DNA of 64,000 nt from Candidatus Hydrogenedentota bacterium (GCA_016791475.1 JAEUWI010000036.1:17919-81918); one strand, 5' to 3'; shown: positions 35,848-44,383, numbered from the stretch's first letter. Numbers and translations are program-made. Notes: a model not told the origin generated them from the letters alone.

Positions 35848-36726
35848 TTACTGTCCGGCGGCCGCGAGGTCGAGGCCCGCCTGATTCAGGGGGAAGTCAC
35901 CGTCCACCCCTGCATACTTCACAAATGTGGCGTGACCGTCCATGTAAAGAACGTTCGAACCGCCGGGAATGTGGTTGAAGTTGGCGGAGTCCGCCGCAAT
36001 CGCGTCGTACATCACCGTAATGACGGACTGGGCCTTGGCGCTGGCGCCGGGATTGTTGACGTCGGTGATGAAGAAGCGCTCGATGCCCTCCCGCAGACGC
36101 AACACCGAATCGAATCCGTTGATCGGCACCGGATTGGCGCCCGTGTCTTCCAGGTACCAGTCCTCCTCCACGATACCGGCGTCACCGCCGATGAGAAGCG
36201 CGTCGTAGCCCTCGATCGCGAGCTGGAAGTTGGTGAAGTCCGCCGCCGTCACAAACATCTGGTCCGTGAAGGCATAGCCCAGATAATAGTAGGGCTGGGC
36301 CGTAAGCTCGCAGGCTTCCACGATTCCATTGTTGGAGTATCCCGGAATATCCACCCATTGCACGGCCTTCGTCTGGCCTTTGTCCCAGAGTTCTTCCGCG
36401 CTGCCGCCCGCGCCGTTGCTCGGGCACACGAGGCTGTCCCATTCCGTCAGATACTCGGGGTACACCTTCTCCCCATCAAAAATGGCGTTGAAGGTGTGGA
36501 TGGTATCCGCACAGTCGTACACCTTCATCGGGGGAAACTTCTGCCCCTGCGACTCGTTCGCGTACATCTTGAATACGAGTCCGAGCTGCTTGAGATTGTT
36601 CTGGCAACTCGCCCGGCGCGCGGCTTCCCGGGCACGGGCCAGGGCCGGCAGCAGTATCGCCGCCAGAATGCCGATGATGGCAATTACGACCAAAAGTTCG
36701 ATGAGGGTGAAACCTTTTTTCCGCAT
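35848..36726 (-). CDS. DUF1559-type pseudopilin (prepilin-type N-terminus), copy 2
   Basis: A 292-residue paralogue of the gene at 34282. MRKKGF precedes [20 protein letters not shown], and [20 protein letters not shown] is nearly identical. Shared later segments include [10 protein letters not shown] and [20 protein letters not shown]. The middle differs more (for example [18 protein letters not shown] against a related stretch in copy 1). It ends [12 protein letters not shown] without the His-rich tail. ATG 36726 has AGGAGA upstream. The pair probably arose by local duplication, with the small His/Cys protein between them. Confidence 0.92.
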   Translation of the reverse strand: MRKKGFTLIELLVVIAIIGILAAILLPALARAREAARRASCQNNLKQLGLVFKMYANESQGQKFPPMKVYDCADTIHTFNAIFDGEKVYPEYLTEWDSLVCPSNGAGGSAEELWDKGQTKAVQWVDIPGYSNNGIVEACELTAQPYYYLGYAFTDQMFVTAADFTNFQLAIEGYDALLIGGDAGIVEEDWYLEDTGANPVPINGFDSVLRLREGIERFFITDVNNPGASAKAQSVITVMYDAIAADSANFNHIPGGSNVLYMDGHATFVKYAGVDGDFPLNQAGLDLAAAGQ

Positions 36727-37142
36727 GCTACTTCTCCTGTTTGTTAATCGACTGCACAACCATAACCAGAGAATCGCGAGACCCACCGGACAACGCCCGG
36801 ACGCTTTGGGTCTCCCATCTATATTGAACTGTCCCGTATTGCCCCGCCCTCATGACCGGGGTGAACCGCGCTCTCCCCGCTTCCCCCGGCCTTCACCGGG
36901 TTCCGCTCGCCCAGGAGCGCGGATGTCTTCTTCAGGCAGTGTTGGATTCGATTTTTCCTCGAACCCATCGCCTCCGCCAAACCTTATATCAGCAATATAC
37001 AACAGAGTCGCGTATTTGTCAAACCATTTTTACGTTTTTACGATCTGCTTACGTAAAAACATCGCCAAGGGTGCGACAGGCAATACAAAATCGATATACT
37101 CAACCCCGATATCACCCCAAAAACCGATAGAAGGATTGCCCC
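36727..37142. other. 416-nt divergent intergenic region
   Basis: It separates pseudopilin copy 2 (minus) from the gmhA-like gene (plus) and should carry promoters for both. I see no gene in it. The right half is unusually AT-rich for the window and holds the operator-like sequence at 37027-37060. Confidence 0.5.
37027..37060. promoter_or_regulatory. Operator-like palindrome upstream of the gmhA-like gene
   Basis: GTTTTTACG (37034-37042) and CGTAAAAAC (37052-37060) are perfect reverse complements with a nine-base spacer. A third TTTTTACG lies directly before the left half (37027-37034). It sits 83 nt before the ATG, the right place for a repressor or activator site. Confidence 0.45.
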
Positions 37143-37805
37143 ATGCCCGCCCTCTCAACCCTCGAACAGGAAGTACTCCAGGGACTTACCAACCGCCGAC
37201 CCGACCTCGCCGGATGCGTGGACAAGCTACTGGAACTCCACGACACGCTGGTCCAATGCTATGAAGGGGGGGGCACCCTTTTTACCTGCGGCAACGGCGG
37301 ATCCAACGCCGATGCGCTCCACATCGTGGGCGAACTGAACAAGAGCTTTGAGCGGCTGCGCCCCCTGAGCCCCGAACTCAAGGGGAAATTCGCCGGCCTG
37401 CCTTTTGGCGAAGAGCTCGCCAACAACCTCGAAGCGGGCCTGTCTTCCCACGCCCTCGGCTTCAACGGTGCGCTGAAAACGGCGGTGGAAAATGACAACC
37501 CCATCCGCGACATCGCGTTCGCGCAGGAACTCAACGCCCTCGTCCGCCCCGGCGATGTGCTCCTGGCCATTTCCACCTCCGGCAACGCCAACAACTGCCT
37601 CATGGCCATGTCTACCGCGAAAGCCTATGGCGCCACGGCGGTCTCCCTCACCGGCCCGAAGGGCGGCAAGATGGCCGAATTCGCGGATATCGCCATCAAG
37701 GCCCCCGGCGACTCCACCAAGATCATCCAGGAAGGGCACATCGCCCTGTGGCACACCATGTGCCTCCTGATTGAAGTGCACTATTTCCCCGACATGCGGG
37801 TGTAG
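37143..37805 (+). CDS. SIS-domain phosphosugar isomerase, phosphoheptose isomerase-like
   Basis: A 220-residue sugar isomerase (SIS) protein. GGGTLFTCGNGGSNADALHIVGEL and GDVLLAISTSGNANNCLMAM (each quoted here across its loop) are the two phosphate-binding Ser/Thr loops. EGHIALWHTMC near the end supplies the His that lies in the GmhA active site. GmhA converts sedoheptulose 7-phosphate to D-glycero-D-manno-heptose 7-phosphate for lipopolysaccharide core synthesis. The protein is about 25 residues longer than typical GmhA because of an insertion around RPLSPELKGKFAGLPFGEE, so a related role is possible. ATG 37143 has AGAAGGA eight bases upstream. Confidence 0.8.
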   Translation: MPALSTLEQEVLQGLTNRRPDLAGCVDKLLELHDTLVQCYEGGGTLFTCGNGGSNADALHIVGELNKSFERLRPLSPELKGKFAGLPFGEELANNLEAGLSSHALGFNGALKTAVENDNPIRDIAFAQELNALVRPGDVLLAISTSGNANNCLMAMSTAKAYGATAVSLTGPKGGKMAEFADIAIKAPGDSTKIIQEGHIALWHTMCLLIEVHYFPDMRV

Positions 37806-37852
37806 TTGCCTTCGGCAACCCGGAACGATTCCGCGACACGAGGGAAGACGCG

Positions 37853-38012
37853 CAAGTTGGGAGCGCTGGCATCTTTGCCGGCCCCCGCACCGCAGGTGCG
37901 GACCAGGGCTATGGTCGACCGGCGAACAACAACGTCGGACAGTCTTACGATAGGAAGTGATTCGTTCATCCATGGTGAACGTGCCGGCAGGGATGCCAGC
38001 GCTCCCAGCTTG
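37853..38012. repeat. Long inverted repeat D with 30-nt arms
   Basis: Arms at 37853-37882 and 37983-38012 are inverted copies differing at about three of 30 positions, sharing GGGAGCGCTGGCAT and ending GCCGGC. They enclose 100 nt containing the hairpin CCGCACCGCAGGTGCGG. The element starts 47 nt after the gmhA-like stop and ends 26 nt before the MBOAT start. No gene lies inside. Confidence 0.8.
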
Positions 38013-38038
38013 TGCGATTCTATGACAATCGAGATCCC

Positions 38039-39478
38039 ATGCTATTCAACTCCATGCACTTCTGCGTCTACTTTCCCATCGTGGTGGGGCTGTACTTCCT
38101 CATCCCGAAGTCGACGCGCTGGGCCTGGCTGCTGGCGGCAAGCTACTACTTCTACATGGCCTGGGAGCCCGGCTATGTGCTGCTCCTCTGGCTTTCCACC
38201 CTGCTGGACTTCACCGCCGCACTACAGATCGGAAAAGCCCGCTCGCCCCGGGCGCGCAATACCTGGCTCGCCGCCACCCTCGGCTCCAACCTGGGCATGC
38301 TCTTCTTCTTCAAATACTACAACTTCTTCAGCGACTCCCTCGGGGCCTTCTCAGAGCGGGTCGGCTTCGCCATCGACTTGCCCCACTCCGAATTCCTTCT
38401 GCCCATCGGTATTTCCTTCTACACTTTCCAGACGATGAGCTACACCATCGACGTCTATCGCGGCGTCATTCCCCCCGAACGCCACCTCGGCCGATTCGCC
38501 CTCTACATCTGCTTCTTCCCCCAACTCGTCGCCGGCCCCATCGAGCGCGCCAAAGATCTCCTGCCCCAGATGAAGCTGGAGCGCGATTTCGACTATACCC
38601 GCGCCACCGACGGCCTGCGCCTCATGGCCTGGGGCTTCTTCAAGAAAATGGTCATCGCCGATCGCCTCGCCATGGTCGTGGAGCACGTCTATCGCGATCC
38701 GGAAAACCACGGCGGCCCGGCGCTCGCCATTGCCACGCTCTGCTTCGCCTATCAGATTTACTGCGACTTCTCCGGTTACAGCGATATCGCCGTGGGCGCC
38801 GCGCGGGTGCTCGGCGTCCGCCTTTCCACCAATTTCAACCGCCCCTATGCCGCCGCCTCCATCGCCGAATTCTGGCGGCGCTGGCATATCTCCCTCTCCA
38901 CCTGGTTTCGCGACTATGTCTACCTCCCTCTCGGCGGCAATCGCGTTTCTTCCAGGCGCTGGGCCGTCAACATCATCGCCGTCTTTGCCATCAGCGGACT
39001 GTGGCACGGGGCCCACTGGAAATTTCTTCTATGGGGACTGATCCACGGCGCTGCGCTCCTCTTGGAACACGCCCTGGCGCGGCGCTTCCCCGCCACCACC
39101 CGACTGCCCCGCGCTGTCAAGGTCGCCATGACCTTCGCCATCGCAAACTTCGCCTGGATATTCTTTCGCGCGGACTCCCTCGCCGACGCCTGGCTTGTCA
39201 TCGCCAACCTGCCCCGGGGCTGGGGCGTGCTCCTCGCCCCCGAATTCTGGAACCGCTCCATCAAGACCCTGGGCTTGCCCCCCGGCGCTCTCCTCTTCGC
39301 GCTCGTCGCCATGATCGTCTGCGAGCTCGTGCAACACGCCCAGGCCCGCGCGCCCCTTCAACCCTGGTTCCGCGCGCGCCCCGTCGCACTCCGCTGGGCC
39401 GTCTACACGGCGATCTTCTGGACCCTCTTCCTCGGCGGCATCTTCCGCCAGACGGAGTTTATCTACTTCGAGTTCTGA
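38039..39478 (+). CDS. MBOAT-family membrane O-acyltransferase (AlgI/DltB-like)
   Basis: A 479-residue polytopic membrane protein. The MBOAT core FPQLVAGPIERAKDLLPQM and AEFWRRWHISLSTWFRDYVY are characteristic of AlgI-type proteins, and ISGLWHGAHWKFLLWG carries the catalytic His. AlgI-like enzymes transfer acetyl groups across the inner membrane onto exported polysaccharide, usually with an SGNH partner; no such partner is adjacent here. Start ATG 38039 (MLFNSMHFCVYF) is preferred; an upstream ATG at 38012 lies in the end of inverted repeat D. A malate dehydrogenase gene follows. Confidence 0.92.
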   Translation: MLFNSMHFCVYFPIVVGLYFLIPKSTRWAWLLAASYYFYMAWEPGYVLLLWLSTLLDFTAALQIGKARSPRARNTWLAATLGSNLGMLFFFKYYNFFSDSLGAFSERVGFAIDLPHSEFLLPIGISFYTFQTMSYTIDVYRGVIPPERHLGRFALYICFFPQLVAGPIERAKDLLPQMKLERDFDYTRATDGLRLMAWGFFKKMVIADRLAMVVEHVYRDPENHGGPALAIATLCFAYQIYCDFSGYSDIAVGAARVLGVRLSTNFNRPYAAASIAEFWRRWHISLSTWFRDYVYLPLGGNRVSSRRWAVNIIAVFAISGLWHGAHWKFLLWGLIHGAALLLEHALARRFPATTRLPRAVKVAMTFAIANFAWIFFRADSLADAWLVIANLPRGWGVLLAPEFWNRSIKTLGLPPGALLFALVAMIVCELVQHAQARAPLQPWFRARPVALRWAVYTAIFWTLFLGGIFRQTEFIYFEF

Positions 39479-39668
39479 GCGGTGTCCCGAATTCCAATTC
39501 ACTGCCGCCGTGTAGTAAAATGCCCCCGCGCAATCACGCCCGGCTTCGCGCCGCGCCGCGTGCCCAAGTCGGGGACGCACGCCGCAACCTCAACGCGGCG
39601 GACACCACCCGGGAGCGCCCCCGTTAAGTAACCCCATACCCGTGTATTGCACACGAAGGAGAACCACC

Positions 39669-40619
39669 ATGTCCGTCGGAAAGAAATTCAAGATCGCATC
39701 TATCGGCGCCGGTAACGTGGGCGCTACCGCCGCCCAGTACTGCCTGGAGCTCGAACTCGGCGACGTGGTGCTGACCGATATCGCCGAAGGCGTGCCCCAG
39801 GGCAAGGCCCTCGACCTCACCGAAGCCGGCCCCATCCGCGGTTACAGCAGCCAGTGCACCGGCACCAATGACCTGAAGGACATTGAAGGCGCGGATGTCG
39901 TCATCGTCACCGCCGGCCTGCCCCGCAAGCCGGGAATGAGCCGCCAGGACCTGCTGGCCGTAAACGGCGGCATCATCACCCAGGTCTGCGAAGGCATCAA
40001 AACCTACGCCCCCAACTCCACCGTCATCATCGTCACCAATCCCCTCGACGTCATGGTTTACCTCGCCTATAAGAAACTCGGCTTCCCGGCGGAACGCGTC
40101 ATCGGCATGGCCGGCTGCCTCGACAGCTCCCGCATGCGCTCCTTCGTCGCCATGGAACTCGGCGTCAGCATGAAGAACGTGGACACCATGGTACTCGGCT
40201 CCCACGGCGACGACATGGTGCCCCTGCCCCACTATACCACCGTCTCCGGCATCCCGATCACCAAGCTCCTGCCCCAGGACCGCATCGACGCCATCGTCGA
40301 GCGCACGCGCAAGGGCGGCGGCGAGATCGTGGCCCTGCTCAAGACCGGCAGCGCCTACTACGCCCCCGCCGCGAGCGCCGTCCGCATGGCCCAGAGCATC
40401 ATCCGCGATGAGAAGCAGCTCCTCCCCTGCGCCGCCCTGCTGACCGGCCAGTATGGCCTGGACGACATCTACATGGGCGTGCCCTGCGTCCTCGGTAAGA
40501 ACGGTGTCGAGAAGATCCTCGAACTGGAAATCTCCGACGCGGATCGCGCCTCCCTTCACAAGTCCGCCGAAGAAGTCCGCACGGGCATTCAGGAACTCAA
40601 GAACGCGGGCGTCCTGTAA
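39669..40619 (+). CDS. mdh: Malate dehydrogenase (LDH-like type)
   Basis: A 316-residue NAD-dependent LDH/MDH-superfamily enzyme that interconverts malate and oxaloacetate in the citric acid cycle. The NAD loop is IASIGAGNVGATAAQ, with an acidic residue ending strand two (VVLTDI) for NAD. The mobile loop AGLPRKPGMSRQDLL has the Arg that selects a dicarboxylate, the hallmark of MDH rather than LDH. NPLDVMVYLAYKK, GMAGCLDSSRMRSF and VLGSHGDDMVPL (catalytic His) follow. ATG 39669 has AAGGAGA eight bases upstream. A strong terminator follows directly. Confidence 0.96.
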   Translation: MSVGKKFKIASIGAGNVGATAAQYCLELELGDVVLTDIAEGVPQGKALDLTEAGPIRGYSSQCTGTNDLKDIEGADVVIVTAGLPRKPGMSRQDLLAVNGGIITQVCEGIKTYAPNSTVIIVTNPLDVMVYLAYKKLGFPAERVIGMAGCLDSSRMRSFVAMELGVSMKNVDTMVLGSHGDDMVPLPHYTTVSGIPITKLLPQDRIDAIVERTRKGGGEIVALLKTGSAYYAPAASAVRMAQSIIRDEKQLLPCAALLTGQYGLDDIYMGVPCVLGKNGVEKILELEISDADRASLHKSAEEVRTGIQELKNAGVL

Positions 40620-40634
40620 TCCTGGAACATATCG

Positions 40635-40678
40635 CGGCCCGCAACGGATCCCCTCGGAACTGTTGCGGGCCGTTTTTT
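40635..40678 (+). terminator. Rho-independent terminator of mdh
   Basis: CGGCCCGCAAC (40635-40645) and GTTGCGGGCCG (40662-40672) form a perfect 11-bp stem, followed at once by TTTTTT (40673-40678). It begins 15 nt after the mdh stop. Confidence 0.95.
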
Positions 40679-40726
40679 ATCACGTATAAAATAACCCCAG
40701 GTATGCCGCCTCGTTCTCAGGAACAG

Positions 40727-40790
40727 CAGCGACGGCAGAGACGACCGTGTTTTCATTTCTGCCGTCGCTGATGTCCCTGTAGTCCCTGCC
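40727..40790. repeat. Inverted repeat with a 9-nt periodic tail
   Basis: CAGCGACGGCAGA (40727-40739) and TCTGCCGTCGCTG (40758-40770) are perfect reverse complements. The sequence then continues as nonamers GTCGCTGAT, GTCCCTGTA, GTCCCTGCC. The same words recur in the hairpin at 41875-41942 and at 23976-23993 (GTCCCTGATATCCCTGCG). Confidence 0.65.
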
Positions 40791-40847
40791 ACCGAAGGGC
40801 GTCGGCCCGATACTCAGTTGCCAATGACTCCATGGAGATTCACCACC

Positions 40848-41144
40848 ATGCCCATATACACCTATCAAGTCATTCACGATGACGGCACCGAAGGCGAAGT
40901 CTTCGAGCACGTCCACGGGATGAGCGAGCCCGCCCTGACGGAACACCCCGAAACGGGCGAAAAGGTCGTTCGCGTTTTTCAGTCGCCCCACATCGCCGGC
41001 TCCGGCCACGAGCGGATTCAGAAGCAGAACACGAGCGACAAGAATCTGGAGCGGTTGGGCTTCACCAAGTACGTCAAGAATGGAAAGGGCCATTACGAGA
41101 AACATGTTGGCAAGGGACCGGACAATCTGAGCCCGGGCGATTGA
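40848..41144 (+). CDS. FmdB-like small protein without zinc-ribbon cysteines
   Basis: A 98-residue protein. MPIYTYQVIHDDGTEGEVFE has the length and pattern of the FmdB/CxxC zinc-ribbon start MPIYEYxC, but none of the four Cys is present. The remainder has MSEPALTEHPETGEKVVRVFQ, again like FmdB, then SDKNLERLGFTKYVKNGKG, a segment recognisable in similar proteins from Planctomycetes-like genomes. Without Cys it cannot hold zinc in the usual way. It might be a decoy fold or bind nucleic acid through its basic C-terminus. The ATG at 40848 has GGAG ten bases upstream. Unknown function. Confidence 0.7.
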   Translation: MPIYTYQVIHDDGTEGEVFEHVHGMSEPALTEHPETGEKVVRVFQSPHIAGSGHERIQKQNTSDKNLERLGFTKYVKNGKGHYEKHVGKGPDNLSPGD

Positions 41145-41270
41145 GTCGCCTCCACATCGGTTGCTGATTGACTCGTTTTCCCCGCCTTTCCTATACTGGA
41201 GGCCGCCCCGAACCGCGTGGGCTCCCGGCTACAACCCCCTGCGTGCCCGTCGCGTTTTCAGAAGATCCCC

Positions 41271-41813
41271 ATGACCTATAAGAACCGCATTACCCTGATC
41301 CTGACCATTGTTGCCGTCAGCGTGGTCCTCGATCAGGCCACGAAGCGCATGGCTATTGCCTGGCTGATGAGTTCCCCGCCTCACATTTATCTCGGCGATT
41401 TCTTCCGGCTCCAGTATGCGGAAAATACCGGCGCGTTTCTCGGGCTCTTCGGGAAAATGTCGGAAACGCTACGCCAGATATTACTCGTCGGTTTCAATTC
41501 CGTGATCCTCGCCGTGGTCTCGGGCTTCCTCTTCTTCTCCCGCGACATGGCCAAGCTGGTGGCCGTGGCCCTGGCCCTCATCCTGTCCGGCGGCATAGGC
41601 AATCTCATCGATCGCGTGGCCTACGGCGGCATCGTGGTCGACTTCATGAACATGGGCCTTCCCTGGGTGAGTATCCGGGGCTGGGAGCCCCGCACCGGCA
41701 TCTTCAACGTCGCCGATCTCGCCATCGTCGGCGGGCTCGTGCTCATGGTGATCGCGGAGCTCTTCAAGACCAATGCGCCCGATGAAGCGCCCGAGGCGAC
41801 TGCGGAAGACTGA
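41271..41813 (+). CDS. lspA: Lipoprotein signal peptidase II
   Basis: A 180-residue inner-membrane aspartyl protease that removes signal peptides from prolipoproteins. Four membrane helices are evident. FRLQYAENTGAFLGLF matches the conserved N-terminal motif (YxENxGAxFG). The two catalytic Asp are in GNLIDRVAYGGIVVDFM and IFNVADLAIVGG. It starts at ATG 41271 after AGAAG. Several lipoproteins in this window (49383, 50242) would be substrates. A long hairpin at 41875-41942 follows. Confidence 0.96.
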   Translation: MTYKNRITLILTIVAVSVVLDQATKRMAIAWLMSSPPHIYLGDFFRLQYAENTGAFLGLFGKMSETLRQILLVGFNSVILAVVSGFLFFSRDMAKLVAVALALILSGGIGNLIDRVAYGGIVVDFMNMGLPWVSIRGWEPRTGIFNVADLAIVGGLVLMVIAELFKTNAPDEAPEATAED

Positions 41814-41874
41814 TCGGGGGAGGTGGTAACGGGCGCCATACCAGATTCCCTCACACACTCCGGCCAAATTTGCA

Positions 41875-41942
41875 GGGACGGCAGGGACTACAGCGACAGC
41901 AGGGTCAAATCATTCTGCTGTCGCTGTAGTCCCTGCCGTCCC
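41875..41942. repeat. Perfect 28-bp hairpin built of nonamers
   Basis: The left arm (41875-41902) reads GGGACGGCA, GGGACTACA, GCGACAGCA, G. The right arm (41915-41942) is its exact reverse complement, with a 12-nt loop GGTCAAATCATT. It lies between the convergent lspA and beta-propeller genes, 61 nt after the lspA stop. It could terminate both transcripts, but the length and the periodic sequence suggest a mobile or repeat-derived element. Confidence 0.85.
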
Positions 41943-41984
41943 GGTAACCAATCAATACGTTCCCCCACGCCCCGCCTGCATCAC

Positions 41985-43415
41985 CTACTTGAACTGCACG
42001 GCGTACAAGTCCGCGTCTTTCATCACAAAGCGCACCCGGATCGGTGTACCCGCCAGGGCGCTGATATCGGTGTTGCCGTTCCACGCCACCGCGCGCTCCA
42101 CCTGATTTCCGATGATCTCGAAGCACTTGTCCGCCTCGTAGCCCGGAATCACCACGCCGTCCCCGTCCAGCAATTCCACCCAGATGCTGCCCGCAGCCGA
42201 AGTCGCATAGTTCAGATACAGGGATTTCCCCGTAAAGGTGATGGTCTTCGTGATCATTTCCCCGCCCGCATAAGGCGCCTCTACCGCGACGAATCCGTCG
42301 GGCCGCAGGGCATAGCGCTGGAGACCCGCCGTCGGCTGACCGTAGTTCGTCTGGACATAGAGGGAGATCTCCCGCTCGCTCGTGGGCACGATGCCCCAGG
42401 CCGGATAGTTCGTGCGCGAAGTCCAGTTTTCCAGGCCAATCCCCGGCTTCAGAAACCCATCCATGAAGGTGCGATCATAGCGATTGCCGCCGCGGCTCGT
42501 CATCAGCACGCTGTCGGAGCAGTCCCCCGAATAGCTGCTCTCCACCCCAAAGGCCGCCGCCTCCGCTTCGCTGGCCACGCGGCGCTCGGGCATGAATCGC
42601 GCCGCAACACTTACGTAGATGTGAGGCGCGCGAAAATAGGGAAAAGTCTGGTTGGTGTACAGATGCTCCCGGGGTGTATCGCCGAAATCCATCTCCTGTT
42701 TCTCGCTCCACGTCACGAAATCCGGCGACGTGGCGCGGCTGATGCTTCGGAAGCCCTTGAAGCCGCCCTGGTGCCAGGTGCGGAAGTAGCACACATATTG
42801 CCCCTCGCTTTCGGACCAGAAGGCCACATTCTGCGAGTCAAACGCTCCATCCGTAATCAGCGCCTTGTCCTGCTTGGTCCAGTGGATGCCGTCCGCGCTG
42901 TAGAAAGCGTGAAGCCCCGTCTCCGAAGTCCCCGCGATGGCCTTGTATTGCGCTTCCGCCGGCACACCGGGACGCGTATCCTTGAACGGTGCAAAATTGT
43001 GGGAGAAGGGAGCCTGATTCGCCAGGAATATGTTGTTCGCCTTCGACCCCTCGTACTCGTGCATTCCAAGTTCCGGCTTCGTAAAGTGGATGCCGTCGGG
43101 GCTCTCCGCATAGCAGGTCACTTCCCAGTCCGATCCATCCTTGCCCGACGTGGGATTGCCCCGGTAGTACATGCGATAGCGGTCGCCATCCTTAAAAACC
43201 GTAACATAGCCGCAATAACGTCCCTCCCACTTGTCATTGAACTGAATTACCGTCTCCGCGGGACGGGGCACCTGCAGCCGGAGCGCCGTGTTGGCCTGAG
43301 AGCCAATCAAGTAGGTATCGAGGAAGGGCTCGAGCCGGCTGTCGATGGCAATGGGGGGGGAGGCCAGCGTGGTGGCGCTGGCGAGCAGGCTGAGGGCGAC
43401 GACAATGCGAATCAT
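41985..43415 (-). CDS. Secreted beta-propeller glycosidase-like protein
   Basis: A 476-residue exported protein with signal peptide MIRIVVALSLLASATTLASP. The body consists of repeated blades of the type seen in five-bladed GH43/GH32-like propellers: YRMYYRGNPTSG, YAESPDGIHFTKPELG, FYSADGIHWTKQDK, YVCYFRTWHQGG and SRATSPDFVTWSEKQ. The SPDGIHFTKP-type turn is shared with many secreted hydrolases and lectin-like proteins. The C-terminal 100 residues form a separate beta-sandwich (KSLYLNYATSAAGSIWVELL). Catalytic residues cannot be assigned, so it may bind carbohydrate without hydrolysis. It converges on lspA. Confidence 0.7.
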   Translation of the reverse strand: MIRIVVALSLLASATTLASPPIAIDSRLEPFLDTYLIGSQANTALRLQVPRPAETVIQFNDKWEGRYCGYVTVFKDGDRYRMYYRGNPTSGKDGSDWEVTCYAESPDGIHFTKPELGMHEYEGSKANNIFLANQAPFSHNFAPFKDTRPGVPAEAQYKAIAGTSETGLHAFYSADGIHWTKQDKALITDGAFDSQNVAFWSESEGQYVCYFRTWHQGGFKGFRSISRATSPDFVTWSEKQEMDFGDTPREHLYTNQTFPYFRAPHIYVSVAARFMPERRVASEAEAAAFGVESSYSGDCSDSVLMTSRGGNRYDRTFMDGFLKPGIGLENWTSRTNYPAWGIVPTSEREISLYVQTNYGQPTAGLQRYALRPDGFVAVEAPYAGGEMITKTITFTGKSLYLNYATSAAGSIWVELLDGDGVVIPGYEADKCFEIIGNQVERAVAWNGNTDISALAGTPIRVRFVMKDADLYAVQFK

Positions 43416-43499
43416 GACGGGGCACTCCGTGGGGTTGGGGCTTTGTTGTTATAACCAATTATACGGACACCCAAAACCCAATACAAGCGCCCCCGCCTC

Positions 43500-44117
43500 T
43501 CAATCGCCCCCGCGCTTTACCGGCGGGCGCTTCGCCTGCCGCTCGTCGTAGTCCGGATAAATGCCCACAACGTCCTGGTAGAAATCTCGAATCTTCTGGA
43601 AGTCCTGCTCAATATCGCCCGTCAGGTAAATGGGCTCGCCCACGCCGATGCGCTTGGTCTGGTGGTTGATATAACCCGGCACGATCGGCACCTTCGCCTG
43701 CAGCGCCATCCAGTAGAAGCCCAGCTTCCAGTGCTTCACTTCCTTGCGCGTGCCTTCCGGCGCGATCAGCAGCGCCAGATCCTCCCGGCTGTTAAACACC
43801 TCCACGATCTGATGTACCACATTCGTCGCGGCGCGGCGATTCACCGGCACACCGCCGAGCTTGCGCCAGATCATACCGGCAGGCCACCAGAAGGCCGTGT
43901 CTTTCATCATCCACGTGGCCGGTATTTTCATCGCCAGGGTCCCGAAGAGCATGTAGAAGAGGTCCATGTTCGTCGTGTGGGGTGCGGCCGTGAGCACATA
44001 CTTCGGAACGGCAGGCTGTGGACTGGCCTCGCGCCAACCCATGAGCCGAAGACAGATCTTGCCAAAGAGGCTGGCAACAGGCCCCACGGAAGTGCGAATA
44101 TTGGTATTCTCGTGCAA
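43500..44117 (-). CDS. PlsC-like 1-acylglycerol-3-phosphate acyltransferase family protein
   Basis: A 205-residue acyltransferase. The HX4D motif is APHTTNMDLFY and the substrate-phosphate motif is LIAPEGTRKEVKHWK. WMMKDTAFWWPAGMIWRKLGGVPV between them is typical of the membrane-associated soluble PlsC-like enzymes that acylate lysophosphatidate or related lipids. No strongly hydrophobic anchor is present, so it is probably peripheral. It is divergent from the alpha/beta hydrolase at 44382, with a nonamer array between them. Confidence 0.9.
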   Translation of the reverse strand: MHENTNIRTSVGPVASLFGKICLRLMGWREASPQPAVPKYVLTAAPHTTNMDLFYMLFGTLAMKIPATWMMKDTAFWWPAGMIWRKLGGVPVNRRAATNVVHQIVEVFNSREDLALLIAPEGTRKEVKHWKLGFYWMALQAKVPIVPGYINHQTKRIGVGEPIYLTGDIEQDFQKIRDFYQDVVGIYPDYDERQAKRPPVKRGGD

Positions 44118-44208
44118 CGGGAGTATTCCTATAAAGGGAGGAAAGGTCGGCAGAATTGTACTTGCTTTGATTGTTTGATCTCAAACGAAGTAAGAAACGC
44201 ACGAGCCC

Positions 44209-44383
44209 CCACAAGACCCACAAGACCCACAAGACCCAAAAGACCCACAAGAACCACAAGACCCACAAGAACCACAAGAACCACAAGAACCACAAGAACC
44301 ACAAGACCCACAAGAACCACAAGAACCACAAGAACCACAAGAACCATAAGACCCATAAGACCCATAAGACCCATAAGACCCAT
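44209..44383 (+). repeat. Tandem nonamer array (CCACAAGAC/CCACAAGAA)n
   Basis: About 19 copies of a 9-nt unit in one direction, mostly CCACAAGAC or CCACAAGAA, with a CCATAAGAC group at the right end. It has no inverted partner nearby. The last unit runs into the ATG of the hydrolase at 44382. It is in the divergent gap between the PlsC-like gene and the hydrolase and must replace or interrupt the promoter region there. Confidence 0.9.

Noticed and set aside
43662..44381. Long N-terminal extension of the lipase-like protein
   Set aside because: The extension would be antisense to the PlsC-like gene and then run through the nonamer array; the hydrolase fold is complete without it.
44209..44383. 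Possible CRISPR array
   Set aside because: The units are nine bases and directly adjacent, with no unique spacers and no cas genes in the window.
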